This document shows positions 1 to 11,412 of a DNA stretch of 64,000 bases, one piece after another; position 1 is the first letter of the stretch, and the number at the start of each line of letters is the position of its first letter. A program made the translations under genes and the position numbers. Below the pieces are notes generated by a model. That model had not been told where the DNA came from, ran no database searches, and saw nothing but the letters and a program-made list of their open reading frames with translations. The stretch is from Symsagittifera roscoffensis (lineage: Eukaryota > Xenacoelomorpha > Acoela > Convolutidae): assembly GCF_963678635.1 (NCBI RefSeq), contig NC_087071.1, forward strand, positions 15,997,613-16,061,612. The letters run 5' to 3'.

Positions 1-383
1 AATTTTATCATTCGGGTGTGTGTTTTTGCTACTTGAAATGTTGTACATGTATCTTCGGGAAACCAAACAATTGTTGCTTGTGTTCGTGTTGTAGGGTCAC
101 AACAGCCTTGATCGTTTTTACAAGGTAATCTAATTCCTTGATAGATCATTGTGTTGTCAGATAAGTCTCGTGTGAGTTGTATTTTTTCGAGTTGTGTTTT
201 CCAATCGAAAAACATTATTTCTTGATATCCTTTATTTTTTGTGTCTGCTTTGCAGTTTGATGGGTTATTTATACCAATGTGTGGTATCCAGTGTTTATCG
301 TGTATGTCATAAGTTAATCTTCCGTGTGCGCCGTTGTATGGGTATTTTTCATCTAGTTTTATATGTCCTTGATATCTTTCAAG

Positions 384-899
384 TTATGCTTGATGTACAA
401 AATCTGCAAAAACTTGGAAATATACTAACTTTCTGTCGGTGTTTTTATTTCTTGTGATATTTAGTCTGAGTAACTCGTTTTTACAATCTTCGGGATTGAG
501 ATGTAAAAGTCGTTCGATATTACTCTGGTAGAATGATTCGTGGTCAAGTCGATTTTTATTTCCATTTGAGACTTGTGAACAATGTACTTTCTTTTCGGAA
601 AATGTTGCTGTGAATTTATATCCTATAACTGTTGTTGCTCGGGCTTTTGAATAGAGTGTCGCTATTACATTTGTAGTTTCTATAGCTTGTGGTTCTGTTT
701 CGCATTGTGATACTTGATTTATTGCATATTTGTGTAGTGTTTTTTGTTCATTTTCTTCACAATCGTAATGTGTTACTAATAAGTCTTGGGGTCCTGTGCG
801 GGGGGAAGGATTTATGTTCTGATCAGAAATTACTAGAAAAAAGAGTTGGAGAAAAATTAATATTTTTAGAATATACATGTGTATGATAATCCTGAGCAT
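384..899 (-). CDS. Env-like secreted or membrane protein of element A (171-aa ORF, probably only the N-terminal part)
   Basis: The ORF begins with a hydrophobic stretch of about 20 residues after a short N-terminus (MLRIIIHMYILKILIFLQLF), which reads as a signal peptide. Several cysteines follow (for example YDCEEN, SQCETE, VHCSQV, EDCKNE) together with a candidate N-glycosylation site (LNIT). It lies downstream of pol in the same orientation, where retroviral-type env genes sit. The stop at 384 may be a lesion, since bases 1-383 look compositionally continuous. I cannot assign it to a named glycoprotein family from sequence alone. A secreted accessory protein is the alternative. Confidence 0.5.
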   Translation of the reverse strand: MLRIIIHMYILKILIFLQLFFLVISDQNINPSPRTGPQDLLVTHYDCEENEQKTLHKYAINQVSQCETEPQAIETTNVIATLYSKARATTVIGYKFTATFSEKKVHCSQVSNGNKNRLDHESFYQSNIERLLHLNPEDCKNELLRLNITRNKNTDRKLVYFQVFADFVHQA

Positions 900-1822
900 G
901 GGTTATAAAATGTGATGTAACCAATTGTCTTTTTGGTATATCTGTCGTATTTATATATTACTTCAGTTGTTATAAATGGTGGTGGTAGTGATTGAGCTGT
1001 TATATTTGGTGGGTTTAATGGGTAAGGATGTTGAGCAATGTTGTTTAGTTTAACCGTGATTTCAAATTTTAATTGTAGACTATTTTGTTGGAGTATTTGG
1101 ATGTTATGATCACGAATGTCTTCGTGGATATCTTGTCTATATTGTAATCTATTAAGTGCCCAGTTGTGTATTCGGTTACTTTCTGGGTGCTGTCCAAATA
1201 ATGGTGGGGGTGCTGTGAATGTATTCCAGTCTAATCTTAGAGGGATATTTATTGATGATTGTTCTCGGTATCTAGCGTCGAGGTTATTTGGAAAATTAAA
1301 AGGAAAAGGTGTCGGTGAAATTTGGCTTATTGATGGTGTTGATGGTAGTGATAATGTTTCTGGTAGTGATGATGATGTTGTTGTATCGGTAGAAATATCT
1401 ATTGGATCATTTATTATATTGGGTTCACCTTGTGTGAATGATTGTGTTGTCCAATATGGTAGTCGTGATGTTTGGTTTGGAGGGTTATAGGGATTTTCAC
1501 GTATTTGTTCAGATGTTGGTGTTGAACCTAAGTAATCTGAGGGTAGACTTGAGGTGCTACGTGAAAGAAGCAGAGGGGTTTCTGGTAATATACCAATTGG
1601 GTTTTCCGGAGTACTTTGTGATGGGGATTGGGGTATATCAAAATGAACTCGGGGGGTTTGAAAATTTCTGTTTCGTCGAGGATCGAGGATGTATAATTTG
1701 TCTATTTATTTCAACTGTATTTTGATTTTGACTAAGATTTCGTATTCTACTTAATTCTTGTGGTAGTGTTGGGTACAAGTTATATGTTGGTTCACTTAGA
1801 GGTGCTTGTCGTTGAACTGGTT
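900..1822 (-). other. Element A, degraded region between pol and the env-like ORF
   Basis: No long open frame survives on the minus strand. Short proline-, serine- and asparagine-rich stretches are interrupted by many stops, which suggests decayed coding sequence. Open frames on the plus strand here (for example 1116-1490) are explained by low-complexity, T/G-rich composition. Confidence 0.4.
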
Positions 1823-2426
1823 CTAGTGGTTCAGATAAGCGAGCGTTTCGTTCTTCAAAGGTATATGGGTTATCTTGGAAATAAATTCGTGTAGATGTTT
1901 GGGGGTTTTGGGTAGTTGTAGGTGGTGTTGGGTTATCTTGGGATGATGTCGGTGAAGACTGACTGTGTGATTGTTGGTTAGCATTTTTTGAGGGTTTTTT
2001 ATTGATATTTTTTGGTGAAAAAATTTATGTTTATTGTAGTATTCTTCTAGAAAAAGAAATAAAAGAATTGTTGCTAAGGCGAATGTTATGACTGCCTTCT
2101 TTATACATTTGCATATGGTCAAGATGAGGGATGATAGAAATGTTATAAAAATTACAAACAGTAAAAAAATATCTGTTCTACTAAAAATGGTTCGTATCAT
2201 TTAGATAAGTTTTGTGTCTCGTACCTGTGAATACGGTCAATGGCTTTTGAAAGTTGGAGGTATAGTTCAAATATGGAATAGAAAATTTAAAAATATTGCA
2301 AAAAATGATTAAGATTATTACAAAAGCTTCAAAGGTATCAAAAAGAAATATGAATAAAAGTTTAAATATTGTTAAAAAGTTTATGAAAATGTTGAGAATT
2401 ATGTTGACTGATCGAGAGAAGAGCAT
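1823..2426 (-). pseudogene. Two overlapping hydrophobic ORFs of element A (membrane-segment remnants)
   Basis: The minus-strand frames 2426-2181 (81 aa) and 2200-1823 (125 aa) overlap by about 20 bases. Both contain one or two strongly hydrophobic stretches rich in I, L and F; the second has a cysteine just after the membrane-like segment. They lie between integrase and the signal-peptide ORF. They could be pieces of a transmembrane env subunit or of another accessory membrane protein. AT-rich DNA yields hydrophobic translations easily, so function is uncertain. Confidence 0.3.
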
Positions 2427-3189
2427 TTAAGAAATGGCTTTTTGATCGAATATTTTTTGTTGTTTGGGGCAATTTTCAAGTGTGGTCGAATTATTTATTG
2501 GTTTTTTGACAAGTGGGTTGAGTTTTGTGAAAAATTGTTGGGGGCGAATTTTATGGTGTTCGGGAGGTCTTCTTTTTCTTTATTTTTATTTGTCAAGTGA
2601 TCTGGGGTATTTTGAGATTTTTATACTTTAGGCTAATTTAATATGGTCGTTCTTTTACTTTAGGCTAATTTAACATTTTTGTTTGGGGGGTATTTGAGGT
2701 CTGAGTTGGGGAAATATTGTTGATCTTTGGGTTATTAGATAAGGGAGGGTTATGATATTATGGTGATATTTATTTTAGTTGTCAAGTTGGAATGGTTTGC
2801 TTATTTTTGACCTGGAGGTCGTAAAGTTATAGTTATAGATATGCCTGGAGTTTAATATCTTTCGTCTAATTGGTTTGTGTTAGAATTATAGAAGGTGACG
2901 GATTGAATGAATCCTATTGGCTAATTTTGAACTAGAATCGCTGCGTGTTTGTCAGCATGTTATTTTGAAAAATGAAAGTTCAAAATATTTCAGAGGTGCA
3001 AAGATTATTAATTGTTAATTAAAGCTGTTTTTGAAATTCAACTTTCTTTAATATTTTAGATTGTGGGATGAATGTCTTGTAGTTTTTGCGTGGTTGATTT
3101 CTAAGTCGTGATGACTCTCTATGTTCTGATTTGTCGACTTGTTCTGGGGGTATAATTTTTTCTGTCATTTTTCTATTTTTCTTTCTTTT
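2427..3189 (-). other. Element A, pol 3' end and untranslated sequence
   Basis: There is no open frame of note. The T/G-rich stretch contains a direct repeat of tactttaggctaatttaa at about 2625 and 2655. The last third still reads as a lysine- and asparagine-rich integrase tail with stops. Confidence 0.35.
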
Positions 3190-4755
3190 TGAGGTATATT
3201 TTGATCTAGCTTTTCTGTATTGTTTTTCGTTGTAGTTGATTTTTTATTTTGGTTTTCGAGGTGAATGTCATGTTGTTCTTTTGTTTCATTTTCCGTATGT
3301 GGGTTATTTTGAATAACTTTTAAACCTGTGAAAGAATATAACTGAGTTAATTCGCGTAGTGCGTATTCTTTTGGGTAATAAGGTAATAGATTGTTTCGAT
3401 GTTGAACAATTTCTTTTTGGTCTGAGTCGGTGATTTTATATGTTACGTCAGTGGGTTTGGCAATTATTTGGTATGGTCCTTTACGAAGGGGTTGTAATTT
3501 TTTAGAAATTCCTTTTTGAGTGTTAAAATTAGGTATTAAAACAAATGTTCCAATTTTTAAATCGGAGGCTGGTGTAAAGCGTGAATTTATTTGTTCATTA
3601 TTTGTTTTGCCTTTGTAACAACTTTTTTGTTATTTTTTGGTAAATTTCATTGTGTTTTTTATCTCTATTTAAAATCCATTTGGTGTGTGTACCGGAGGCT
3701 AATTTAAGAATTTGTGGGTGATGAAAATGATCTTCATCATGTGTGTGTAAAGGTAGGTTATAACAAATTGAGTCTTTATTCGGTTGACAATGACTTTGTG
3801 CATTTTTATGAGAGTTTGATGTAAACATAATTGGTTTGCGTGGCTTTTGATTAAAAACCATTTCATATGGTGACCTTCCTAGAGTTGTCGTAGTTTGTGA
3901 ATTATATGCTAAGGGAAATATTTTTACATCTGCTGACCTTTCGGTGTATCTTGTATCATTTCCATTGATGATACATCTAAGATATTCTTGTAGTGAACGG
4001 TTCATACCTTCGACTAAGCCGTTTGTCCAACGTGCATGAGATGTACGTGGTTTGCGTTTGATGTTATATAAATGACATAGTGTGATGATTTCATTATTTA
4101 TGAATTCTGTACCGTTGTCTGTAACTAAAATTTCGGGTAGTCCGAACTTGGCTATCCAGTGTTCATAAAGTGTTGTGTAAGCGTAATAAGCGTTACAATG
4201 TGCTACTGGGTTAAGTGCTACATAATGTGTAAATGCGTCAACAATTACGATAATGTAGGAGTTTCCTTCAGATGATGGTGAAATTGGTCCTTTTGTATCA
4301 AATGAAATACGATGGTTAAAGTATAAACTTTGTCCTTTAAAATCTTGTTTTTGTGCTATTTGTTATTGATTTGGATAAGGTTTATTTAGCTGACATACTA
4401 TACAATCCTTGCATAGTACTTTTATCCAAATTGGTGCATTTGGGAAATAGAAATTTTGTATAAAATTTGAATATGTTTTCTCTGATCCAGAGTGTCCTTT
4501 AATGTTTTGTGTATGTGAAATGTTAAAAGCTATGAGAATCACACTTAAAGGGAGACAGGGAACTGTAGATTCATTTAATTGGTATTCTAGAAGGTCTGTG
4601 TTTTCATTAATTGTTGTATTATTAAATTTTCGAAAATATCGGAGGAGTGTTTTATTTCCTAAAATTGTGGTATCTGCCTTTACGGGTTTAGTTTTATATT
4701 TGTGCCATGATTTTAGTTGTCTACTTACTGGGTCAAGATTTTGATATTGTTTCAA
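3190..4755 (-). pseudogene. pol: pol of element A: integrase, interrupted by a stop
   Basis: The N-terminal part (4755-4363) carries the zinc-binding HHCC pattern, ending in GHSGSEK followed by CKDCIVC. A TAA at 4363-4365 then breaks the frame, after which the same frame continues through the DDE catalytic core: an Asp in an FDTKGP context, an Asp in VTDNGTEF and a Glu in NGLVEGMNR. The 3598-4005 ORF covers the end of the core, and further on a GPY/F-type module (KGPYQI, near 3475) marks the C-terminus. These are standard Ty3/Gypsy integrase parts. The stop and later ones near 3170 make this copy non-functional. Confidence 0.85.
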
Positions 4756-4890
4756 GGTATTAATTGTAATTTTATCTGTTGGGGGGAGAAAAATGTTTTC
4801 AATTTCTAATTTAGATATAGGGATTGGGTCAAGTGGGTCATGGAGGTCAAAAACTTGATTTATTGTGTATTTTGAATCATTTGTTTGTGG

Positions 4891-6684
4891 TCATGATAAA
4901 TTTATTTCATCAGTTAGATTTTCTTTTTCAATTAACGGAAAAAGGTCTTTTTTATGCGAGTGTTGTTTTACTCTTTTTTGTTGGGTGTTATTTTTTATCC
5001 ATTGTGAGTATGGAATTGGTTTGAAAGTTGATGTTCCAAGTAGATCAACTTCGTAGTGGTTTTTTTGGCAATCTAAGTAAAGTGGGAAGTGTTGTAGGTT
5101 ATTTATCTGTGATTGCTCAATGTCAGTTTTTACTGCATATTTGCATTCTAGTCGGGGTGATGTTTCGTTTTCTGCAAGGTAAAATTTTATATTCTTGGGT
5201 ATTTCAACTGTAGTTTTTCGTGTAAGTAATTCAGGTGGTGTATTTCGACTTAATGTATCTGGTAATGCAAGATTTTTTCCTGCTGTCCAAGCTATATGTA
5301 AGTTTGGAAATTTCATTAGAATTAATTGAAATTTATAAACTCGGTGATTTGGGTTTGACTTTTGTGTAAAGAGAAAAATGATTGGTTTGTGATCTGTGAA
5401 TAGAACTGTTGGATGTTTTCATCCAAGTATCAGAAATTCATATTCTGTAAGTGTATAAATTATAGCTGTACGTTCTCTCATTAAAAATGAGAGTCGTAGC
5501 TCTGCTTGAGTGAATAATCGAGAATTTGCTGATATAAGGTTCATTTTATTTGTACCATTGTGTGATTGTAATAATGCTGCGCCGATGCCAAAATTTGAAG
5601 CATCGCACATTGCATAGAATGGTTGATTTGGATCTGGGATTGTATTTGAAATTTGTTCAGTTAGGCGTTTTTTAATTTCTTCAAATCGTGTTTGATGTTC
5701 TGTATTCCATTCAAAATTATTTTGTTGTCTGAGGATATTATAGAATGGTCTTAAATCTAATTGCATTTTATAAATGTATTTGCTTAAAAAATTCAACATT
5801 CGAAGGAATTCTTAGATTTTCTTTTTGTTTGTTGGTGATTGAAGTTTTTGAATATCATCAATGCGTGATTTTAATGGAGTTATTGTCTTTCTTTCTTTAT
5901 TATGTCCTAAGAATTTAACTCGTGTTAAAAAGAAGTGTGACTTATCGGGGGCGGCCTTCAGATTTTCGTTCTGAAGTATTTTGTGATAGAGTTCTAAAAC
6001 TAGAAACATTTCTTCTTTTGTCTGTGATTGCATAAAAACATCGTCTAAATAGGTGATTGCGTTTTTCTTGAGTATTAGTGGTCTAAAAATTTTGCTCATA
6101 AAAACTGAAAATGCTGCTGGTCCTATGGATATTCCTTAGAATAGACGGTTGAATTCATATTGTTGATTTCCAATAACAAATTGTGTTAAACGTCGTGATT
6201 GTTCATCTAGTGGCATTTGATTGTATGCACTATTCATATCTGCGGTTGTAAAGTATTTTCCGTTTATTTTTGTTAAAATAACTTGTATTGGTTCAATAGG
6301 CCAATTGCATTTTGATTCGTCTATTAGTGAATTAAGATATCTAGCGTCTAAAACTATTTTTAATGATTCTCCTTTTGCTAAGATGATAACAGGGTTAAAA
6401 AATGTGTTACCTTTTGGTTGTTCTTCTTTGTTTACCGGTGAGATAATTTTGTATTGCTCTAAAATATCGAGTAATCTGTTCACTTTATCGTGTAGATGAA
6501 TTGGTACTTTACTTGCTCTTTGTTTTTTGAAAACTGCGTCAGGTTTTAACGGGAGATGTAGTGATGAACTGATTTTGCCAACATCAAATTTGGATGTTGC
6601 ATAGACTGATGAATATTTTATTAGCTGTTTGGCTAACTTATCAAATTCGTCTTGTGTTATTTGTGAATGTTGGAAGTTAAACAT
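4891..6684 (-). pseudogene. pol: pol of element A: reverse transcriptase and RNase H, with multiple stops
   Basis: The RT begins in 6684-6136 (template-grip and palm motifs, KIVLDARYLN and TADMNSAYNQMPLDE). A stop falls at the conserved turn just before the FG-type motif. The next piece (6099-5812) carries the YLDD active site within AITYLDDVFMQS. After another stop, 5799-5419 has the RNase H region (AMCDASNFGIGAALLQS), and 5316-4891 holds the end of RNase H with GKNLALPDTLSRN. Order and motifs fit Ty3/Gypsy Pol. At least three in-frame stops, at about 6133, 5809 and 5416, inactivate it. Confidence 0.88.
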
Positions 6685-8800
6685 TGTTAAAATTTCTGTT
6701 GATCCTCTGTATAGTTATTTATGTTGAATGTAGGTTTGAAATATGGGGTTTTTAAGAAATTATCTGTATTTATTTTTTCATTACTTATTATATTATTTAT
6801 GGATAGTTCTTCGTTAAGAATTGTGGATTGACAAATATCTAATAATTGGAGTATATTATTTACGCGGTATGCTTTTTCATGCATTGGTGATATTGTAGCG
6901 TTGGTTTCGCAATATCCTAAAAGTCCTAAGGGTAATGTTACTTGGTACGGTGTATTATTGTATACATGTAACGAAATGATGTCTGAATTCGTATTTTTTG
7001 AATATTTTATGGATGAAATTAGGATTTTGAAAAAATTATGGATAGGTTTGAATTCAAAGTCTGACATAAAGAGTTGTTGTTTATTTTGATTTTTATCATA
7101 TTGGTGAACTTGTTTTTATTAAAAAATTATATATGTTTCCTGATAGTGGTTTCAGGTGTTTCCGTTGTTGGTTATAAATTGCATAAAATTTTGAAAAGAA
7201 TGGTGGTTGTTTATTTAATCTTTGAAAAAATGTTAGGGCTGTGTTTTTTGTTTTTGTGTACTTATCTTTGATTAGTATTTTACTATTCAAGATGTTGATT
7301 GTTGGTATATCTTTAGAGATAAATGGTATTCCAATGATATTGTGTTTAATATCAATGATATGAAATATTTGTTTAAATGGTTTGTTTAAAATTTTATTTT
7401 GCTCCATTGTTCTTGTGGGGAGAAAAAATAATTGAACTTTTCCATAGTTTACTAATGTTGATCCTTGTGCTGTTGCTAGTTTACTGGAGGTTGCAAGAGG
7501 CGTTAATTTTGGGTGTAATGTTTTGATTTCATTCCATGTGGGAATGTTAATTATGTTTGATTCTGCTCCTGAATCAATTAAAAAATCAATTTCAAGATCT
7601 GGTGGTTGAAATTCTTTGTTTCTTGGACTTTCTAAAAGAAATGGTATTGTCCGAATTTTTTCTTTGGGTTGTTCTTTTTGTACATTTTGGGAGATTTGAT
7701 TTGTATTCAATCATTTTGTTTTGTCATTTTCTTTGGGTTTATTTACAGTGTTAATTTCGTTAGTTTCTTGTGCCATTTGTGTAGTATGGATGGGTTCAAT
7801 ATAATAATTGTGAAGGAGTTCCAATTGATTTTCATATATATGTGATGAAAAAAGGTTGTTCATATATAATAGGTTCGTAGTCGTTCTCGACTGTTATCAT
7901 ATTTATGGAGATAGTGTTTTCTGTATCACTTTCTGTGTCTGATGATCCACAGTTTATTTGGGTAGTTGTAGTTCGTTATTTCCTGTGTCGTCAATACCTG
8001 GGGGGTCTGATGTTGTTTCTTCATTTGATTGTACTTGATTAAAATGTCTTTGATGTTTGGGTGTGCTACTTCTGTAGCGGTGTTTAGAATTATTATAATG
8101 GTTATTGTTTCTATGTGGTGATTGAGAATAATTTCTATATCGATTATTATAACTTGAATGTCGATTTTGTGAATTGTTTCGTGATCTGTTTTGATAATTA
8201 TCGTTTGATCTGTGATAGTTTGATCTGTTATATGAGTTATTTCTTGATCGATTATTCGGGTAATTCTGATTTCGGTTGTTCGAATAACTTCTATTTCGAT
8301 TATTTGAATAGTTTCTATTTCTATTATATGTTGAGTTTCGTGATTGATTGTTTGGATAGTATTTATTTCTTATGTTTGATTGGGAATTGGATCTACGAAC
8401 AAATTGTGTTGTATTTGAATTTGATATGGAGTAGTTATTTCGACTATTTGGTCGATTATATTGATTTTGATATGAATTTTGTGAATTTCTTCGTTCTGGT
8501 GATCTTCCTCTATAACTTGAGTTATATGGTGATTGATTTCTCGTGTAATTGGTGTTATTCGGGAGTGGTTTTCCTGAACTGTTGTTGCTGTATACATTTT
8601 TGTTTGGTAGATTTTGATCTTTCTTCATGTATTGATATAATGATTTATTTGGTTCTTTATATTTTTGAGGTTTGTTTTGGTTATCCTGTTGTTTTTGTCT
8701 ACATTCAGAAATACTATGTCCGTATCGTCGGCAAAAATTACACCATTTTTCGAAAGATGGTTTGCCTTTAAAGTTTGGGTGTTTTTCATAAATATTTAGT
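6192..8800 (-). repeat. 2.6-kb tandem duplication in element A, downstream copy
   Basis: The run starting gtcgtgattgttcatc occurs at 6192 and again at 8805, and cataaatatttagt occurs at 8787 and again at 11399. The offset is 2612-2613 bases. The unit spans from before the Gag zinc knuckle to RT motif A. The two copies differ only by scattered substitutions and small indels, so the duplication is recent relative to the element's decay. Confidence 0.9.
6687..7710 (-). pseudogene. Protease region of element A, downstream copy of the duplication
   Basis: The frame 7710-7096 carries an aspartic protease core with DSGAES and, about 80 residues later, the hydrophobic NIIGIPFISKD flap-end motif usual for retropepsins. 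A frame break near 7096 separates it from 7067-6687, a spacer of unknown role linking protease to RT. The upstream copy (9325-10323) reads through this point without a break, so the lesion is specific to this copy. The two copies are nearly identical. Confidence 0.8.
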
Positions 8801-9096
8801 GATTGTCGTGATTGTTCATCTAGTGGCATTTGATTGTATGCACTATTCATATCTGCGGTTGTAAAGTATTTTCCGTTTATTTTTGTTAAAATAACTTGTA
8901 TTGGTTCAATAGGCCAATTGCATTTTGATTCGTCTATTAGTGAATTAAGATATCTAGCGTCTAAAACTATTTTTAATGATTCTCCTTTTGCTAAGATGAT
9001 AACAGGGTTAATAAATGTGTTACCTTTTGGTTGTTCTTCTTTGTTTACCGGTGAGATAATTTTGTATTGCTCTAAAATATCGAGTAATCTGTTCAC
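7954..9096 (-). pseudogene. Chimeric ORF of element A: RT N-terminus joined to Gag C-terminus
   Basis: The first 97 residues or so match the N-terminal RT region (KIVLDARYLN, TADMNSAYNQMPLDEQSR). They then join directly to the Gag segment that precedes the zinc knuckle (NIYEKHPNFKGKPSF, then CNFCRRYGHSISEC), followed by the long Asn/Arg/Ser/Tyr-rich Gag tail. The junction is at about 8801-8804, the boundary of the 2.6-kb tandem duplication. The fusion is therefore a rearrangement product, not a normal gene arrangement. The frame has stayed open over 380 codons. Confidence 0.85.
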
Positions 9097-11412
9097 TTTA
9101 TCGTGTAGATGAATTGGTACTTTACTTGCTCTTTGTTTTTTGAAAACTGCGTCAGGTTTTAACTGGAGATGTAGTGATGAACTGATTTTGCCAACGTCAA
9201 ATTTGGATGTTGCATAGACTGATCAATATTTTATTAGCTGTTTGGCTAACTTATCAAATTCGTCTTGTGTTATTTGTGATTGTTGGAAGTTAAACATTGT
9301 TAAAAATTTCTGTTGATCCTCTGTCTAGTTATTTATGTTGAATGTAGGTTTGAAATATGGGGTTTTTGTGAAATTATCTGTATTTATTTTTTCATTACTT
9401 ATTATATTATTTATGGATAGTTCTTCGTTAAGAATTGTGGATTGACAAATATCTAATAATTGGAATATATTATTTACGCGGTATGCTTTTTCATTCATTG
9501 GTGATATTGTAGCGTTGGTTTCGCAATATCCTAAAAGTCCTAAGGGTAATGTTACTTGGTACGGTGTATTATTGTATACATGTAACGAAATGATGTCTGA
9601 ATTCGTATTTTTAAAATGTTTTATGGATGAAATTAGGATTTTGAAAAAATTATGGATAGGTTTGAATTCAAAGTCTGACATAAAGAGTTGTTGTTTATTT
9701 TGATTTTTATCATATTGGTGAACTTGTTTTATTGAAAAATTATATATGTTTCCTGATAGTGGTTTCAAGTGTTTCCGTTGTTGGTTATAAATTGGATAAA
9801 ATTTTGAAAAGAATGGTGGTTGTTTATTTAATCTTTGAAAAAATGTTAGGGCTGTGTTTTTTGTTTTTGTGTACTTATCTTTGATTAGTATTTTACTATT
9901 CAAGATGTTGATTGTTGGTATATCTTTAGAGATAAATGGTATTCCAATGATATTGTGTTTAATATCAATGATATGAAATATTTGTTTAAATGGTTTGTTT
10001 AAAATTTTATTTTGCTCCATTGTTCTTGTGGGGAGAAAAATTAATTGAACTTTTCCATAGTTTACTAATGTTGATCCTTGTGCTGTTGCTAGTTTACTGG
10101 AGGTTGCAAGAGGCGTTAATTTTGGGTGTAATGTTTTGATTTCATTCCATGTGGGAATGTTAATTATGTTTGATTCTGCTCCTGAATCAATTAAAAAATC
10201 AATTTCAAGATCTGGTGGTTGAAATTCTTTGTTTCTTGGACTTTCTAAAAGAAATGGTATTGTCCGAATTTTTTCTTTGGGTTGTTCTTTTTGTACATTT
10301 TGGGAGATTTGATTTGTATTCATTCATTTTGTTTTGTCATTTTCATTGGGTTTATTTACAGTGTTAATTTCGTTAGTTTCTTGTGCCATTTGTGTAGTAT
10401 GGATGGGTTCAATATAATAATTGTGAAGGAGTTCCAATTGATTTTCATATATATGTGATGAAAAAGGTTGTTCATATATAATAGGTTCGTAGTCGTTTTC
10501 GACTGTTATCATATTTATGGAGATAGTGTTTTCTGTATCACTTTCTGTGTCTGATGATCCACAGTTTATTTGGGTAGTTGTAGTTCGTTATTTCCTGTGT
10601 CCTCAATACCTGGGGGGTCTGATGTTGTTTCTTCATTTGATTGTACTTGATTAATATGTCTTTGATGTTTGGGTGTGCTACTTCTGTAGCGGTGTTTAGA
10701 ATTATTATAATGGTTATTGTTTCTATGTGGTGATTGAGAATAATTTCTATATCGATTATTATAACTTGAATGTCGATTTTGTGAATTGTTTCGTGATCTG
10801 TTTTGATAATTATCGTTTGATCTGTGATAGTTTGATCTGTTATATGAGTTATTTCTTGATCGATTGTTCGGGTAATTCTGATTTCGGTTGTTCGAATAAC
10901 TTCTATTTCGATTATTTGAATAGTTTCTATTTTTATTATATGATGAGTTTCGTGATTGATTGTTTGGATAGTATTTATTTCTTATGTTTGATTGGGAATT
11001 GGATCTACAAACAAATTGTGTTGTATTTGAATTTGATCTGGAGTAGTTATTTCGACTATTTGGTCGATTATATTGATTTTGATAAGAATTCTGTGAATTT
11101 CTTCGTTCTGGTGATCTTCCTCTATAACTTGAGTTATATGGTGATTGATTTCTCGTGTAATTGGTGTTATTCGGGAGTGGTTTTCCTGAACTGTTGTTGC
11201 TGTATACATTTTTGTTTGGTAGATTTTGATCTTTCTTCATGTATTGATAGAATGATTTATTTGGTTCTTTATATTTTTGAGGTTTGTTTTGGTTATCCTG
11301 TTGTTTTTGTCTACATTCAGAAATACTATGTCCGTATCGTCGGCAAAAATTACACCATTTTTTGAAAGATGGTTTGCCTTTAAAGTTTGGGTGTTTTTCA
11401 TAAATATTTAGT
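8805..11412 (-). repeat. 2.6-kb tandem duplication in element A, upstream copy
   Basis: Direct-repeat partner of 6192-8800. The four bases gatt at 8801-8804 lie at the junction and match neither flank cleanly. Gag runs through the 11412 boundary normally, so this copy's Gag side is the ancestral one, while the ancestral RT side is that of the downstream copy. Confidence 0.9.
9325..10512 (-). pseudogene. Protease region of element A, upstream copy
   Basis: A 332-aa frame (10323-9325) contains the retropepsin core DSGAES near its residue 46 and the NIIGIPF motif. It runs on through the protease-RT spacer that is broken in the other copy. A 62-aa frame (10512-10324) bridges Gag and protease. 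The RT piece that follows (9300-8805) ends at the duplication boundary, so this copy cannot give a full Pol. Proteases of this class cut Gag-Pol during particle maturation. Confidence 0.82.

Noticed and set aside
8115-8771. 218-aa plus-strand ORF (and its twin at 10727-11365)
   Set aside because: Antisense shadow of the Asn/Arg/Ser/Tyr-rich Gag tail; it appears twice only because of the 2.6-kb duplication.
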